A DNA stretch of 64,000 bases. It comes from Candidatus Poribacteria bacterium. Its GTDB lineage: Bacteria > Poribacteria > WGA-4E > PCPOR2b. The stretch lies in NCBI GenBank assembly GCA_022822005.1, contig JAJECO010000026.1, forward strand, positions 35,683 to 99,682. Reading direction: 5' to 3'. Shown piece by piece: positions 52,359 through 61,573 of the stretch (position 1 is its first letter; each line of letters starts with the position of its first letter). The notes under the pieces were generated by a model. It was not told the DNA's origin. It worked only from the letters and a program-made list of their open reading frames with translations, and did not search any database. The translations under genes and the position numbers were made by a program.

Positions 52359-54302
52359 ATGGCATCCAAGATATTTCCACCAGAAAATACAGATTATCCA
52401 ATCTCCAATGCGCATATAAGTAGCATGGAGCAGTATCAGAAAATTTACGATGAGTCAGTGGCAGATCCAGAAAGCTTCTGGGCAAACGTTGCTGAACGCA
52501 TCACGTGGTACAAGAAGTGGGACACCATCCGAGAGTATGACTTTGTAAGTGCTAACATCAGATGGTTCGATGGTGGGAAGTTGAACGCCTGCTATAATTG
52601 TCTTGATCGACATGTAGAATCGGGACATGGCGATTCTACTGCTATCATTTGGGAGGGCAACAGTCCCGACGAAGATAAGACTTTCACTTACGCCGAACTA
52701 TTGGTACAAGTTAAACGGTTTGCTAACGTCCTCAAGGCACAAGGTGTTCGCAAGGGTGACCGTGTCTGTATCTATTTGCAGATGGTGCCGGAACTGACCA
52801 TTGCCATGTTAGCATGTGCCCGCATCGGTGCCGTGCACTCCGTTGTATTCGGTGCATTTTCAGCTGATTCTTTGCGCGATCGTATCAATGATTCCCAGTG
52901 TAAATTACTAATCACGCAGGATACCGCCTTCCGTGGTGATCGTAGTGGTATTCCTATGAAAGCCAATGGCGATGCAGCAGTGGTGGACTGTCCGTCGATT
53001 GACAGTGTCATCGTTGTTCGTCGCACCGGCGATGCTGTTGATTTCGATCCGTCACGCGACGTCTGGTGGCATGAAGCGATGGCAAATGCTGATGATGAGT
53101 GTCCGCCGGAAGAGATGGACGCCGAAGATCCGCTATTTATCCTTTATACCTCCGGCTCAACGGGGCAACCGAAAGGTGTGCTTCACACAACCGGCGGCTA
53201 TCTGGTTTATACCTCCTTCACACATGAGATGATTTTTGACTATCATGAAGGAGATGTTTATTTCTGTGCCGCCGACATCGGTTGGATCACTGGACACTCC
53301 TATATTGTATACGGTCCGCTCTCAAACCGTGCGATTACCCTCATGTTTGAAAGCATCCCAACCTATCCGGACTTTGGACGTTACTGGCAGGTAATTGACA
53401 AACACCAAGTCAATCTCTTCTACACCGCACCAACTGCGTTACGAGCCTTGATGAAAGAGGGGAATGATTGGGTCACGAAGCATAGCCGATCTACCCTACG
53501 ACTCCTTGGTACCGTTGGCGAACCGATAAAAGAACCGGAATGGCTCTGGTATTACAACATCGTTGGAGATGGGCGATGCCCAATTGTTGATACATGGTGG
53601 CAAACAGAGACCGGTGGGATCCTGATGACACCATTACCAGGTGCCACACCGCTTAAACCCGGCTCCGCAACACTCCCCTTCTTTGGAATAGAACCTGTGA
53701 TTTTGGATGAAGACAGCAAAGAGGTCGAGGGTAATCCGGCACGCGGTTATCTATGCATCAAGACCGCTTGGCCCGGTATCATGCGAACGGTTTATGGCAA
53801 CCACGAACGTTTCCGCGAAACCTATTTCGATCGATTCCCCGGTTACTACATGACCGGCGACGGTGCCTTGCGTGACGAAGATGGTTACTACTGGATCACC
53901 GGGCGCGTTGACGATGTTCTCAATATCTCCGGACACCGGCTGGGCACCGCCGAAGTCGAGGGTGCCATCGGACAGCATGAAACGGTCGCAGAAGCGGCTG
54001 TTGTCGGCTATCCGCACGAGATTAAGGGGCAAGGTATCTACGCTTATGTCACACTGATGAGCGGTGTGTCGCCTTCCGATGACATCGAAACCGGCATCAA
54101 GGGAGTAGTACGCCAGCACATTGGTCCCCACGCGACGCCCGATAAGATTCAGTTCGCACCTGCACTGCCCAAGACTCGATCTGGAAAAATTATGCGGCGC
54201 ATCCTCCGGAAAATCGCTGAAGGAGAGCTTGATGATCTCGGTGATACCTCCACACTTGCAGAACCGGCAGTTGTCGATTCGCTCGTGGAAGGTCGGAAAT
54301 AG
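52359..54302 (+). CDS. acsA: Acetyl-CoA synthetase
   Basis: An AMP-forming acyl-CoA ligase of 647 residues that activates acetate to acetyl-CoA. The start is the ATG at 52359, with AAGGAG six bases upstream; a frame eight codons longer exists. Motifs in order: the P-loop [32 protein letters not shown], the hinge [30 protein letters not shown] in short form, and the acetylation-site motif [11 protein letters not shown] near the C-terminus. The WWQTETGG motif and length fit acetate rather than long fatty acids. A strong promoter precedes it. The Lys in SGKIMRR is the site of reversible acetylation in the family. Confidence 0.95.
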   Translation: MASKIFPPENTDYPISNAHISSMEQYQKIYDESVADPESFWANVAERITWYKKWDTIREYDFVSANIRWFDGGKLNACYNCLDRHVESGHGDSTAIIWEGNSPDEDKTFTYAELLVQVKRFANVLKAQGVRKGDRVCIYLQMVPELTIAMLACARIGAVHSVVFGAFSADSLRDRINDSQCKLLITQDTAFRGDRSGIPMKANGDAAVVDCPSIDSVIVVRRTGDAVDFDPSRDVWWHEAMANADDECPPEEMDAEDPLFILYTSGSTGQPKGVLHTTGGYLVYTSFTHEMIFDYHEGDVYFCAADIGWITGHSYIVYGPLSNRAITLMFESIPTYPDFGRYWQVIDKHQVNLFYTAPTALRALMKEGNDWVTKHSRSTLRLLGTVGEPIKEPEWLWYYNIVGDGRCPIVDTWWQTETGGILMTPLPGATPLKPGSATLPFFGIEPVILDEDSKEVEGNPARGYLCIKTAWPGIMRTVYGNHERFRETYFDRFPGYYMTGDGALRDEDGYYWITGRVDDVLNISGHRLGTAEVEGAIGQHETVAEAAVVGYPHEIKGQGIYAYVTLMSGVSPSDDIETGIKGVVRQHIGPHATPDKIQFAPALPKTRSGKIMRRILRKIAEGELDDLGDTSTLAEPAVVDSLVEGRK

Positions 54303-54339
54303 CAAGCAGGTATATTGATTTATTGAGGAGGAGCACAAT

Positions 54340-54834
54340 TTGATATCCGCACAGAAGATTGTAGACGAGTTGAAAAAATGGAACGTGACCCACGTGATCG
54401 GCTTACCCGATAACGGCACTGCGCAAATTTTCAAGCGACTCCACGAAGATCCAGGAATCGATGTGATCACCGTCAGTCGCGAAGGTGAGGCGTTCGCCAT
54501 TGCATCGGGACTGTACGTTGGAGGAAAACACCCTGTAGTTATCATCCAGAATACAGGCTTTCTGGAGTCCGGAGATGCCATCCGAGGGACAGTCTATAAC
54601 ATGGAGATTCCCTTGGTATCGCTGATCGGCTATCGTGGGTATAACACAATGCAACCTGATGCCCCCCGTATAGATACTGCTGCAACCTTCCTCGAACCGA
54701 CCCTCAAGGCGTGGGGATTTCCATACAACACCATGGAAGCTGACGATGATATTCCCTATATCAGCGAAGCTTTTAAAAAGGCTCAAGAAACATCAATGCC
54801 TACTGCTGTGCTCATCGTCGGTATCTCCGGTTAG
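54340..54834 (+). CDS. Sulfopyruvate/phosphonopyruvate decarboxylase-like alpha subunit
   Basis: This 164-residue protein is a Pyr domain of a ThDP-dependent decarboxylase: HVIGLPDNGTAQIFKRL, a SREGEAFAIASGLYVGG segment with the cofactor-activating Glu, and VVIIQNTGFLESGDAI. It resembles the alpha subunit of sulfopyruvate decarboxylase (ComD) or the N-terminal half of phosphonopyruvate decarboxylase. The start is TTG with GAGGAGGAGC upstream. The ThDP-binding PP domain (with GDG and a following Asn) should be on a beta subunit, but the next gene is not one. It may be orphaned, may pair with a beta subunit elsewhere, or may use the PP domain of another enzyme. It follows acsA by 38 bases and could be cotranscribed. 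Confidence 0.8.
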   Translation: MISAQKIVDELKKWNVTHVIGLPDNGTAQIFKRLHEDPGIDVITVSREGEAFAIASGLYVGGKHPVVIIQNTGFLESGDAIRGTVYNMEIPLVSLIGYRGYNTMQPDAPRIDTAATFLEPTLKAWGFPYNTMEADDDIPYISEAFKKAQETSMPTAVLIVGISG

Positions 54835-55027
54835 CAATTAAGAATGACTGCCAGCACTACCCCGGAGGGGTGTGGAGTGGGAGGAAAGAACCTCCGATAA
54901 TTAGCCATCGGTAAGCTAATGACACATTTTCTTGTATTTTAGAGCCAGTGTGACATTTTTGCAACAATGGTGTGGCACCGTTTCGACAATCTTCCTTGGG
55001 TAGACCCTCCTTTTCAAATTACGGTGT
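54835..55027. other. Intergenic region with short inverted repeats
   Basis: The gap contains three short inverted repeats: CCCC/GGGG around 54860, GGAGG/CCTCC around 54880 and ATTAGC/GCTAAT around 54900. None is followed by a clear T-run. They could form a terminator-like cluster. Confidence 0.35.
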
Positions 55028-55300
55028 ATGTCAGAAGAGGATACAGAATTGCTTGGAGGAAGTGCTTTCGGGCTAACTCAGTTTTTCCGCCATCCATTCA
55101 GGCTATTCGATATGCTGATGGCATCGAAATTGCTCGTCACTGATGGGAAAGGTGGATATTTGCTCAGAGATACTTCGTGTCAGATTTTATCTGGTTCAGT
55201 TGAAGAGTCAACTGAACTTCACTATCTAAATTGTATGATTCACTGTCTGGGGAGGAAGCACGGGGAGAGAATCCTTCAAGAGGATGTAACTTTATCATGA
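55028..55300 (+). CDS. Small hypothetical protein coupled to CsgG-like gene
   Basis: I do not recognise this 90-residue protein. It has an acidic N-terminus (MSEEDTELLGG), a Phe-rich amphipathic segment (LTQFFRHPFRLFDML) and two Cys in the C-terminal third (LNCMIHCLG). No signal peptide is apparent. Support comes from its stop codon, which overlaps the ATG of the next gene as ATGA, a typical sign of translational coupling. No strong ribosome binding site precedes its own ATG, so the start is uncertain. Confidence 0.5.
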   Translation: MSEEDTELLGGSAFGLTQFFRHPFRLFDMLMASKLLVTDGKGGYLLRDTSCQILSGSVEESTELHYLNCMIHCLGRKHGERILQEDVTLS

Positions 55301-56547
55301 GAACTCTACATTCATATTCGTATTGTTTGTCTATACTATCAACAAAATGCCTTGCTGCCGCAATTGTTATGTGTTTGTTGATCGTGCTTGTACCGAGCAG
55401 CTTCGGTGTGTCAAAACGCGTCGTTGTTCTATATTTTGAAGATCACAGTCGATTCGATCATCCAACCGGCTGCGGCTGTATCCCTACTGGACCATTTAGT
55501 GGCCTCTTCGGTGGGCGGAAGCACCACAAGAGATGGCATCTGAAGGAGGGATTTACAGAGTTACTCAACCGCAAACTGGAAAAATCCGAGATATACGAAC
55601 CGGTTAGCCAAGATGAATTGCTAGATGCGATGGCGGAAACCGGATTGTCGAGGCGGGCACTTTCTGACTCGAAAAATCGTGCACAGTTGGCAAAAGCGCT
55701 CAAGGTCGACGCACTCATCGTCGGCGATATACGAAAGTTCAATCAAGAACGGGTGAAAGCGAATGCCGGGCGCTTAATAAGACAAGGTGCTCAGGGGTTT
55801 CAAAATGCAACAGCGAATTATGTCGGCGGAGTACAGGTGCGGGGAAGTCTTTATATCGCTTCTATCCAGCTGGAGATGCAATTGTTCGGCACGTCGGGCG
55901 ATGAAATTGGTAACCCTAAAATTGCATCCAGAAAACAACACCAATTGGGCGGCCTGACCATGGGCCCCCTTGACGGGGTCATTACCGAACAGGGTACAGA
56001 ATTGCAATTTGGACAGTCGCCGGGGTTGAAGAGGAAGCCGCGCCCAATCGTTGCGCCCGCTGAGTTAAACCAGATTGAATTTGGGAGTGAAAGGTACAAT
56101 AAAACCCTGTTTGGTATGGCAACGGACGATGCTCTAAATAAAGTGGTCTTGGCTTTACGTGAAAATATTGGGCCCGCATTGCCCGGCTCTGATGCGATGG
56201 TACAGGATCAGGGGAGCAAATCCGGGCAGCCTACCCCTCAAGCAAGCATGATTCAGGGATCAATCGTTTACGTTGATGCAGAGGATCCCGAAAATACCTA
56301 CATCAACATCGGCTCCGCCAAAGGTGTTGCGATTCATCAGCACCTGAAGGTTTACACGATAGAATCGTTGGTTGATCCAGATACAGGCGATGTGCTGGGG
56401 GTTATTCCAAAACAAGTGGGGGTTATCAAGGTCGTTGAAGTGCAAAGTGATCGACTTTCCAGAGCCGAGATCATTGAGGGGTTTGGTAAGATAAAAAAAG
56501 GGGATCGGGTCAAACAGGACACACCTACGCCACCCGAATCTGAGTGA
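55297..56547 (+). CDS. CsgG/FlgT-like exported protein
   Basis: The 416-residue product has an N-terminal signal sequence with a hydrophobic core (AAIVMCLLIVLVPSSFG). A middle domain resembles CsgG-type fold proteins: VVVLYFEDHSRF, EGFTELLNRKLEKSEIYEPV, LAKALKVDALIVGDI. The C-terminal 100 residues, with YVDAEDPENTYINIGSAKGV and VGVIKVVEVQSDRLSRAEI, resemble the SH3-like FlgT C-terminal domain. Both are found in outer-membrane-associated periplasmic proteins. A CPxGCGC-like Cys pair follows the first strand. I use the ATG at 55297, which overlaps the previous stop. A frame from 55231 exists but would overlap the previous gene by 70 bases. The function is not deducible beyond envelope location. 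Confidence 0.7.
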   Translation: MRTLHSYSYCLSILSTKCLAAAIVMCLLIVLVPSSFGVSKRVVVLYFEDHSRFDHPTGCGCIPTGPFSGLFGGRKHHKRWHLKEGFTELLNRKLEKSEIYEPVSQDELLDAMAETGLSRRALSDSKNRAQLAKALKVDALIVGDIRKFNQERVKANAGRLIRQGAQGFQNATANYVGGVQVRGSLYIASIQLEMQLFGTSGDEIGNPKIASRKQHQLGGLTMGPLDGVITEQGTELQFGQSPGLKRKPRPIVAPAELNQIEFGSERYNKTLFGMATDDALNKVVLALRENIGPALPGSDAMVQDQGSKSGQPTPQASMIQGSIVYVDAEDPENTYINIGSAKGVAIHQHLKVYTIESLVDPDTGDVLGVIPKQVGVIKVVEVQSDRLSRAEIIEGFGKIKKGDRVKQDTPTPPESE

Positions 56548-56573
56548 ACCCTTTGCACTGCCGTCTCTGAGGT

Positions 56574-57251
56574 TCAATTCCTATGAACACGATAACGCAG
56601 AAAAATTTCGCTGTCCACAAGGCGGTGTTCTACTAACTCAACTCCGACAATATCAAGGAAATCAAACCCAGCTCCCTCGACGCTCGTGAGTACATCTCGC
56701 CCTCCAATGATTTTGGGGCATAGTGTCAGATATATTTCGTCAATTAACCCCGCCCGAAATAGATCGAAATTCACCTGTCCGCCCCCTTCAATCAAGAGAT
56801 GCTTCACTTGATATATCTCTCCGAGAATCTCAACCACACGGTGAAAATTGACTGTCGTGGCGCCGACCCGATGAATCTCTGCGACCTGTTCCAAGGCTTC
56901 AAGCCGGTTGGCGGGAATGTGGGCTGTTGTAAACACTAAGGCAGGCGCGCCGTTAGGTTTGAACATTCGAGCGGTTTCAGGAACGCTTCCGCTACCGCTC
57001 ACCACCGCTTTGATTGGGTTGGGTGCCAAACCCCGTTCAAGGCGTAAGTCTTTGTACTTCCCACGCTCAGTAAATGTCGGGTCATCGGCGATGATTGTCC
57101 CTGCACCAACAAGAATTGCATCGGCGAGACTCCTAATTTCTCGGAGCCGAATCCCGTCTGCCTCACTCGCGAACCGAGGACCTGCACCATCGCGTGTGGA
57201 GATCTTTCCGTCGAGACTTACCGCCATGATTAGGGATATGTGCGGCTTCAT
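56574..57251 (-). CDS. RibD C-terminal-type reductase
   Basis: This 225-residue protein matches the reductase domain of riboflavin biosynthesis enzyme RibD and the dihydrofolate-reductase-like fold: MAVSLDGKIST, LADAILVGAGTIIADDPTF, and LLIEGGGQVNFDLFRAGLIDEIYL. In the riboflavin pathway it reduces 5-amino-6-(5-phosphoribosylamino)uracil with NADPH. The deaminase domain is absent, so it may be a separate reductase or act on another substrate. Its start codon overlaps the stop of the MOSC gene by one base, so the two are probably cotranscribed. Confidence 0.85.
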   Translation of the reverse strand: MKPHISLIMAVSLDGKISTRDGAGPRFASEADGIRLREIRSLADAILVGAGTIIADDPTFTERGKYKDLRLERGLAPNPIKAVVSGSGSVPETARMFKPNGAPALVFTTAHIPANRLEALEQVAEIHRVGATTVNFHRVVEILGEIYQVKHLLIEGGGQVNFDLFRAGLIDEIYLTLCPKIIGGRDVLTSVEGAGFDFLDIVGVELVEHRLVDSEIFLRYRVHRN

Positions 57252-57907
57252 TACTTGCTACCTTCTTGAGCTTTGACGGTTATCTCCTCGAACGCATCGC
57301 GCCAACTGGGCGTTAGAGCAGGAAGGTTTGCCGCCTTCTCAGTGCCTGCAGTATTCGCATTGTCGAAATGGCGTAAGTGGACTATCTCTTTCACCGTCAT
57401 ACCTCCATCTCCCACGCTTATCCGTTCGATGACATCGCCGGCACCCACTTCCCCCTCTTCCAAGACGCGCACATAGAATCCGACACGTGTGCTCTCCAAA
57501 AATGGTTTGACGATCCGCGGATTTCCCATTTTAATGCCCAATTTAAAGCACGGAACCCGTGGTTGGGATACTTCAACCAGTGCTTCACCTATTCGGAAAA
57601 CGTCTCCGATATGAACCGCATCCTCTAACATGCCTTCCACAGTTAAGTTTTCACCAAACTTTCCGTAGGTCAAATCATCTCTGCCAAGCTCTTGTTTCCA
57701 ATAGTCGTAGTGTTCAATTGGATAAACGTAGACCGCTTGGTGGACGCCACCGTGTACAGTTGGATCACCCTGCCCATCACCATCAAGGTTCAATCGCCGC
57801 ATCATCGTCCGACCGGGCAGCGGCTCCTTGAAGATTCCGGTCTTGATGGTCTGGCCGTTATGCCTAATTTCCTTGGGTTGCGAAACATTCACTGAAATTA
57901 GTTTCAT
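57251..57907 (-). CDS. MOSC-domain protein, YiiM-like
   Basis: A 218-residue MOSC domain protein related to YiiM. Landmarks are GDGQGDPTVHGGVHQAVYVYP, LTYGKFGENLTVEG, and a Cys in QPRVPCFKLGIKM that coordinates molybdenum cofactor in the family, plus a 3-alpha-like C-terminal segment. YiiM reduces N-hydroxylated compounds such as 6-hydroxylaminopurine using Mo-cofactor. It is the first gene of the pair with the RibD-C protein. Confidence 0.88.
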   Translation of the reverse strand: MKLISVNVSQPKEIRHNGQTIKTGIFKEPLPGRTMMRRLNLDGDGQGDPTVHGGVHQAVYVYPIEHYDYWKQELGRDDLTYGKFGENLTVEGMLEDAVHIGDVFRIGEALVEVSQPRVPCFKLGIKMGNPRIVKPFLESTRVGFYVRVLEEGEVGAGDVIERISVGDGGMTVKEIVHLRHFDNANTAGTEKAANLPALTPSWRDAFEEITVKAQEGSK

Positions 57908-57926
57908 AGTTTAATCTCCTGTATTA

Positions 57927-60900
57927 TCATCCTCGCACCTGCACCCGCGAACTCCCATTCCCCGTTCTGGCGACAGCGATTCGGACGGGGATACGCCGCG
58001 TCAATTCCCCAACGTGACTGATGAGGAAGATACTTCGTCCCTGCATCTGCAATCCCTCAAGTGCGGCGATCGCGACATCAAGTGTTTCAGAATCAAGCGT
58101 CCCAAAACCTTCGTCAAGAAAGAGCGAATGGATCTGGGATCGCCCGCGGCTGAGTTCAGAAAGTGCAAGCGCTAAGGCGAGGCTTGTCAGGAACGATTCC
58201 CCGCCGGAAAGCGTTTCAACCGGACGTTCTTCATTAGCGTTCCATCTATCGACGACAGTCAGTCTGCCGATGCCTTCAACTCTAAGCTGGTAACGCTCAG
58301 AGGTCAGATACTTCAGTTGCGAGTTGGCTAAACTTCCCATCTGCTTGAACATAATATCCAACGCGAAATCGCGCAAACTATTCGCTGGGATGGTGTCTTG
58401 TAAATCTTTCCAGCGTGTCAATTCGTGTGCTGATCCCTGCATTTCGGCATCAATGACTCTCCGCTTGTCAAGTGCATCTTTCAGATTATCAATTTTTGTC
58501 TGCTGTGCACCGATCTCTTGCTGTCTACCCTCGATCTCGTTGTTAATTTCATTCTCAGAGGTTTCAATGGAGGTCAACACCTCTGGATCAAACGGATTTT
58601 CCTCAAATATCGCTCCCAGTCTGGCAATGTCGACTTCAAGTTGTTGCTTTTCCTCGGTATAGGACGCTATTTTTCCCGCCGTCTGTTCTATCCAGGTTTC
58701 TTCCCGAAAGGCACTATCATGCGCTTCTGGCGAGTCAAACCCCACCTCACTTAGCCTTTCCAAGTAATCATTCGTTGCATCTTCAAATTTTTGAGAACAT
58801 TCTGCGCGTCGGGATAGATGATTTGAATGGTTGGCTCGCGCTTCTGTAAGTGCTGTCTGACTCGCCTGCAACAGCTGTTCAGCTTCATCGCGTTGGGTGC
58901 TCATCGTCTGAAGTGCCGCTTCCTGTCTTTCGATAGCAGTGTCAATCTCATCTACGGTTGTAAGCCCCCCAGTTTTTTCACGGGCAGCACCCAAAAAGCG
59001 GTTAGCTTCATTGCGATAGCCTTCAATTTCGGTTTCAAATCTGCGGTGTCGTTCGCGTTCCGTTCCAAGCGATCTCTGTCTCTCGCTAATGCCGATGTCG
59101 AGTTGCGTCATTTCATTCTCTATCTGCTCTCGTTCTTGCTCGCGTGCTACTATAGTCCTAATCCTATCGTCAAGCTGATTGACCGCCGCCTCTAGCTTGA
59201 TTCCGTGGAAAACACTCGGCACTAATTCCCAAAAACGAGCCTCAATATCCCCAATCTCCGCGTTCAAACCTTTGACGGCATTAGCGATTGCCTGCAAATT
59301 CTGTTTAGCCTCATCCGACGCCGATCTTTCCCGTGCAATGTTCTGTTCAAAATTATCAAGTTCTTGGGAGGTCGTTTGGTGCAGGTGCGATGCCTGCGTA
59401 TGGGACTCATGCGCTGCTTGAAGATTTTTAATAGCAGTATCCGCCTCCTGAATTTGCTGATCAATCCAATCCGATGAAACTTCAGCGTTGGGATAAACTT
59501 CTCGCCATTGTATGATGGTGGCCTGCATCTCAGATCTTAGATGGTCTATCTCCGCCTTGGCTGCCTCAACCTGTGTCGTGATGTTACCTGTATCCTGCTT
59601 GATACGAATCGCCTCCCGTTCCAGTCCCTCGCGACGTGCATGTACCCTTCCTGCCATCTCTCTGGCATTGGCTAAAGCGTTTTCAGCGTTGTCTAACCGT
59701 TCTCTGCCTTCAGGTTCTACGTCATCGGTATAGAGATGTTCTGTAGCACCGCATACCGGGCACGATTCACCAGGGCGAAGATGCTGCCGTAGGTGATTGA
59801 TAGGATTTGCCAAAAGCACGGATTCTCGCTCTACCTCCCATCTTTTCACCGCTTCATCTGCATCCTGACACGCTTGCGATTGGAAGGCTAATTGACTCGT
59901 GACTCTCTCAAGTTCGCTGTTAAGTGTGGCGACACGCTCTTGGAATCCTTGCAAAGCGCCCTCTGCTTCAACCAATTGATCTTGGATTGTTTCATATCGC
60001 AGCGCGATCTGTCTCATTTGTTCAGCACGTTGTCTTCGGTTTCCCCATTCCTCTAAGGTGCCCTCCTCGAGTAGTACGGCTCGTCTAGCGTCTGTGTTCG
60101 CTAGTGAAGTCGCTGCTGCCTCCTGTCGAGCGACGATTTCTTGTCGCTCTCTATCTAATTGTGCCAACCCTGTCGATAACCTTGAGACATCTGATTCAGC
60201 CACCGCCTCTGCTTCCGATCTTTCCGTTAGCTGCTCCTGTTTTATCCGATGTTCGGCGAGAAGTGTATTCGCAGAAGTGAGGCGTTCTTGGCGATCCTGT
60301 GGAAGCTGGTTGTCCTCCAAAAAGGATTCTATTGTGCCGACCTCTGCTTCTAAGGCGGTATATTTCTCATGATCCTCGGTGAGTTCAGTTGAGAAACTGT
60401 CGATGCGTTCAGTCGATTCCAATCGATCCGTTTCTAGCTCTGCAGCACGTGTAAATCGCTCCGTTGCTTGGCTTACATCGAATCTCGCGGTGTTGTAATC
60501 ATTGGCTTGCTGGTTAGATTGAACCAGCGTAGTCACATAAGCGTTATCTCTTTCACCAAAATCGGATCGATTCGCATCAAATTGCCTCTGCGCATCGGCA
60601 AGGTCCGTTTCAATCTGACGGAATGCCGCTTCCGCTAGTCTGAGTTCCGCGCTGGCTGTATCAAATGCCTGTTTTTCAGGTCGAAGGTGATTCGCACGAT
60701 CCGCTTGCGCTAATTCTACTTCAAGGGTCGCAATCTCTGCCTGTTGATTTGATAGCTCCTCATCGCGATCTTTAGCGGAGTGAAACTGCGAAAACCATGT
60801 CACGCGTTCCGTCTCTCGCTGTTTCCCCGCTTGAATCTCCTGCCTGCGAGTGTTTAGAGCATCGGCGTCCCGCTGCAACTCTCGAAGACGATTTTCCGAT

Positions 60901-61571
60901 TCCGTCAGGTCTTCTGGCGTAGCAGCCGGAATACTGTTCAGCTGTTGCAAGACCTCTTGATGCGTATCCTCAAGTTCCCGTACTTTGTGGTTCAGGGCGT
61001 CTTTCAATCTATCGTAAATGTCAACTCCGGCGGTTGCTTCTAAGATGGTCCTTCTTTCTTCGTCCTTCGCTTTCAAAAATGCTGCAAATTCTCCCTGTGC
61101 TAACATAACAGATCGCTTAAATGCATTAAAATCAAGTCCTAATATGGCAGTTACCTCGTCGCTGATTGTGTTTTCGCTCGAACCGAGAGACTTTCCTACG
61201 GAAGATAGGCGATCAGTGATCAGTTCATCATTCTCGGTAGAACGTAATTGTCCCTTTGGGGAACTTTTACGCCTCAAGCTCCACTCAGCGAGGTAGCGAG
61301 TTCCTCTCGCTATAAAATGCACTTCGGCATGTCCTTCGGTTTCTCCGTGACTGATGAGATGGCTCGGATTTTGGGTTCCGGTTCCCGCCAAACGTGGCGT
61401 TTTGCCGTATAAGGCGACGCATATTGCATCCAACAGCGTTGTCTTCCCAGCACCGGTCGGTCCGGTGATTGCCACAAGGGATGCCTCATCCAGAGGCGAC
61501 TCTTCAAAATTCAGTTCAATATCTTCGCGGAAACTGTTTAGATTCTTGATCTTCAATTTACATAATTTCAT
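57927..61571 (-). CDS. sbcC: SbcC nuclease subunit
   Basis: SbcC, with SbcD, forms the MRN-like complex that opens hairpins and processes DNA breaks. The 1214-residue protein has an SMC-like N-terminal ATPase half (Walker A GPTGAGKTT at 37-45), a long coiled coil, a zinc hook CPVCGATEHLY near residue 600, a second coiled coil, and a C-terminal half with LSGGESFLTSLALALALSELS in short and the Walker B SLFLDEGFGTLDSE. Length is normal to slightly long for the family. Its ATG lies two bases after the sbcD stop codon, so the two are coupled. Confidence 0.95.
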   Translation of the reverse strand: MKLCKLKIKNLNSFREDIELNFEESPLDEASLVAITGPTGAGKTTLLDAICVALYGKTPRLAGTGTQNPSHLISHGETEGHAEVHFIARGTRYLAEWSLRRKSSPKGQLRSTENDELITDRLSSVGKSLGSSENTISDEVTAILGLDFNAFKRSVMLAQGEFAAFLKAKDEERRTILEATAGVDIYDRLKDALNHKVRELEDTHQEVLQQLNSIPAATPEDLTESENRLRELQRDADALNTRRQEIQAGKQRETERVTWFSQFHSAKDRDEELSNQQAEIATLEVELAQADRANHLRPEKQAFDTASAELRLAEAAFRQIETDLADAQRQFDANRSDFGERDNAYVTTLVQSNQQANDYNTARFDVSQATERFTRAAELETDRLESTERIDSFSTELTEDHEKYTALEAEVGTIESFLEDNQLPQDRQERLTSANTLLAEHRIKQEQLTERSEAEAVAESDVSRLSTGLAQLDRERQEIVARQEAAATSLANTDARRAVLLEEGTLEEWGNRRQRAEQMRQIALRYETIQDQLVEAEGALQGFQERVATLNSELERVTSQLAFQSQACQDADEAVKRWEVERESVLLANPINHLRQHLRPGESCPVCGATEHLYTDDVEPEGRERLDNAENALANAREMAGRVHARREGLEREAIRIKQDTGNITTQVEAAKAEIDHLRSEMQATIIQWREVYPNAEVSSDWIDQQIQEADTAIKNLQAAHESHTQASHLHQTTSQELDNFEQNIARERSASDEAKQNLQAIANAVKGLNAEIGDIEARFWELVPSVFHGIKLEAAVNQLDDRIRTIVAREQEREQIENEMTQLDIGISERQRSLGTERERHRRFETEIEGYRNEANRFLGAAREKTGGLTTVDEIDTAIERQEAALQTMSTQRDEAEQLLQASQTALTEARANHSNHLSRRAECSQKFEDATNDYLERLSEVGFDSPEAHDSAFREETWIEQTAGKIASYTEEKQQLEVDIARLGAIFEENPFDPEVLTSIETSENEINNEIEGRQQEIGAQQTKIDNLKDALDKRRVIDAEMQGSAHELTRWKDLQDTIPANSLRDFALDIMFKQMGSLANSQLKYLTSERYQLRVEGIGRLTVVDRWNANEERPVETLSGGESFLTSLALALALSELSRGRSQIHSLFLDEGFGTLDSETLDVAIAALEGLQMQGRSIFLISHVGELTRRIPVRIAVARTGNGSSRVQVRG

Positions 61572-61573
61572 GC

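Noticed and set aside
53751..54581. Long reading frame of 276 codons antisense to acsA
   Set aside because: It lies opposite conserved acetyl-CoA synthetase motifs and has no ribosome binding site or recognisable domain.
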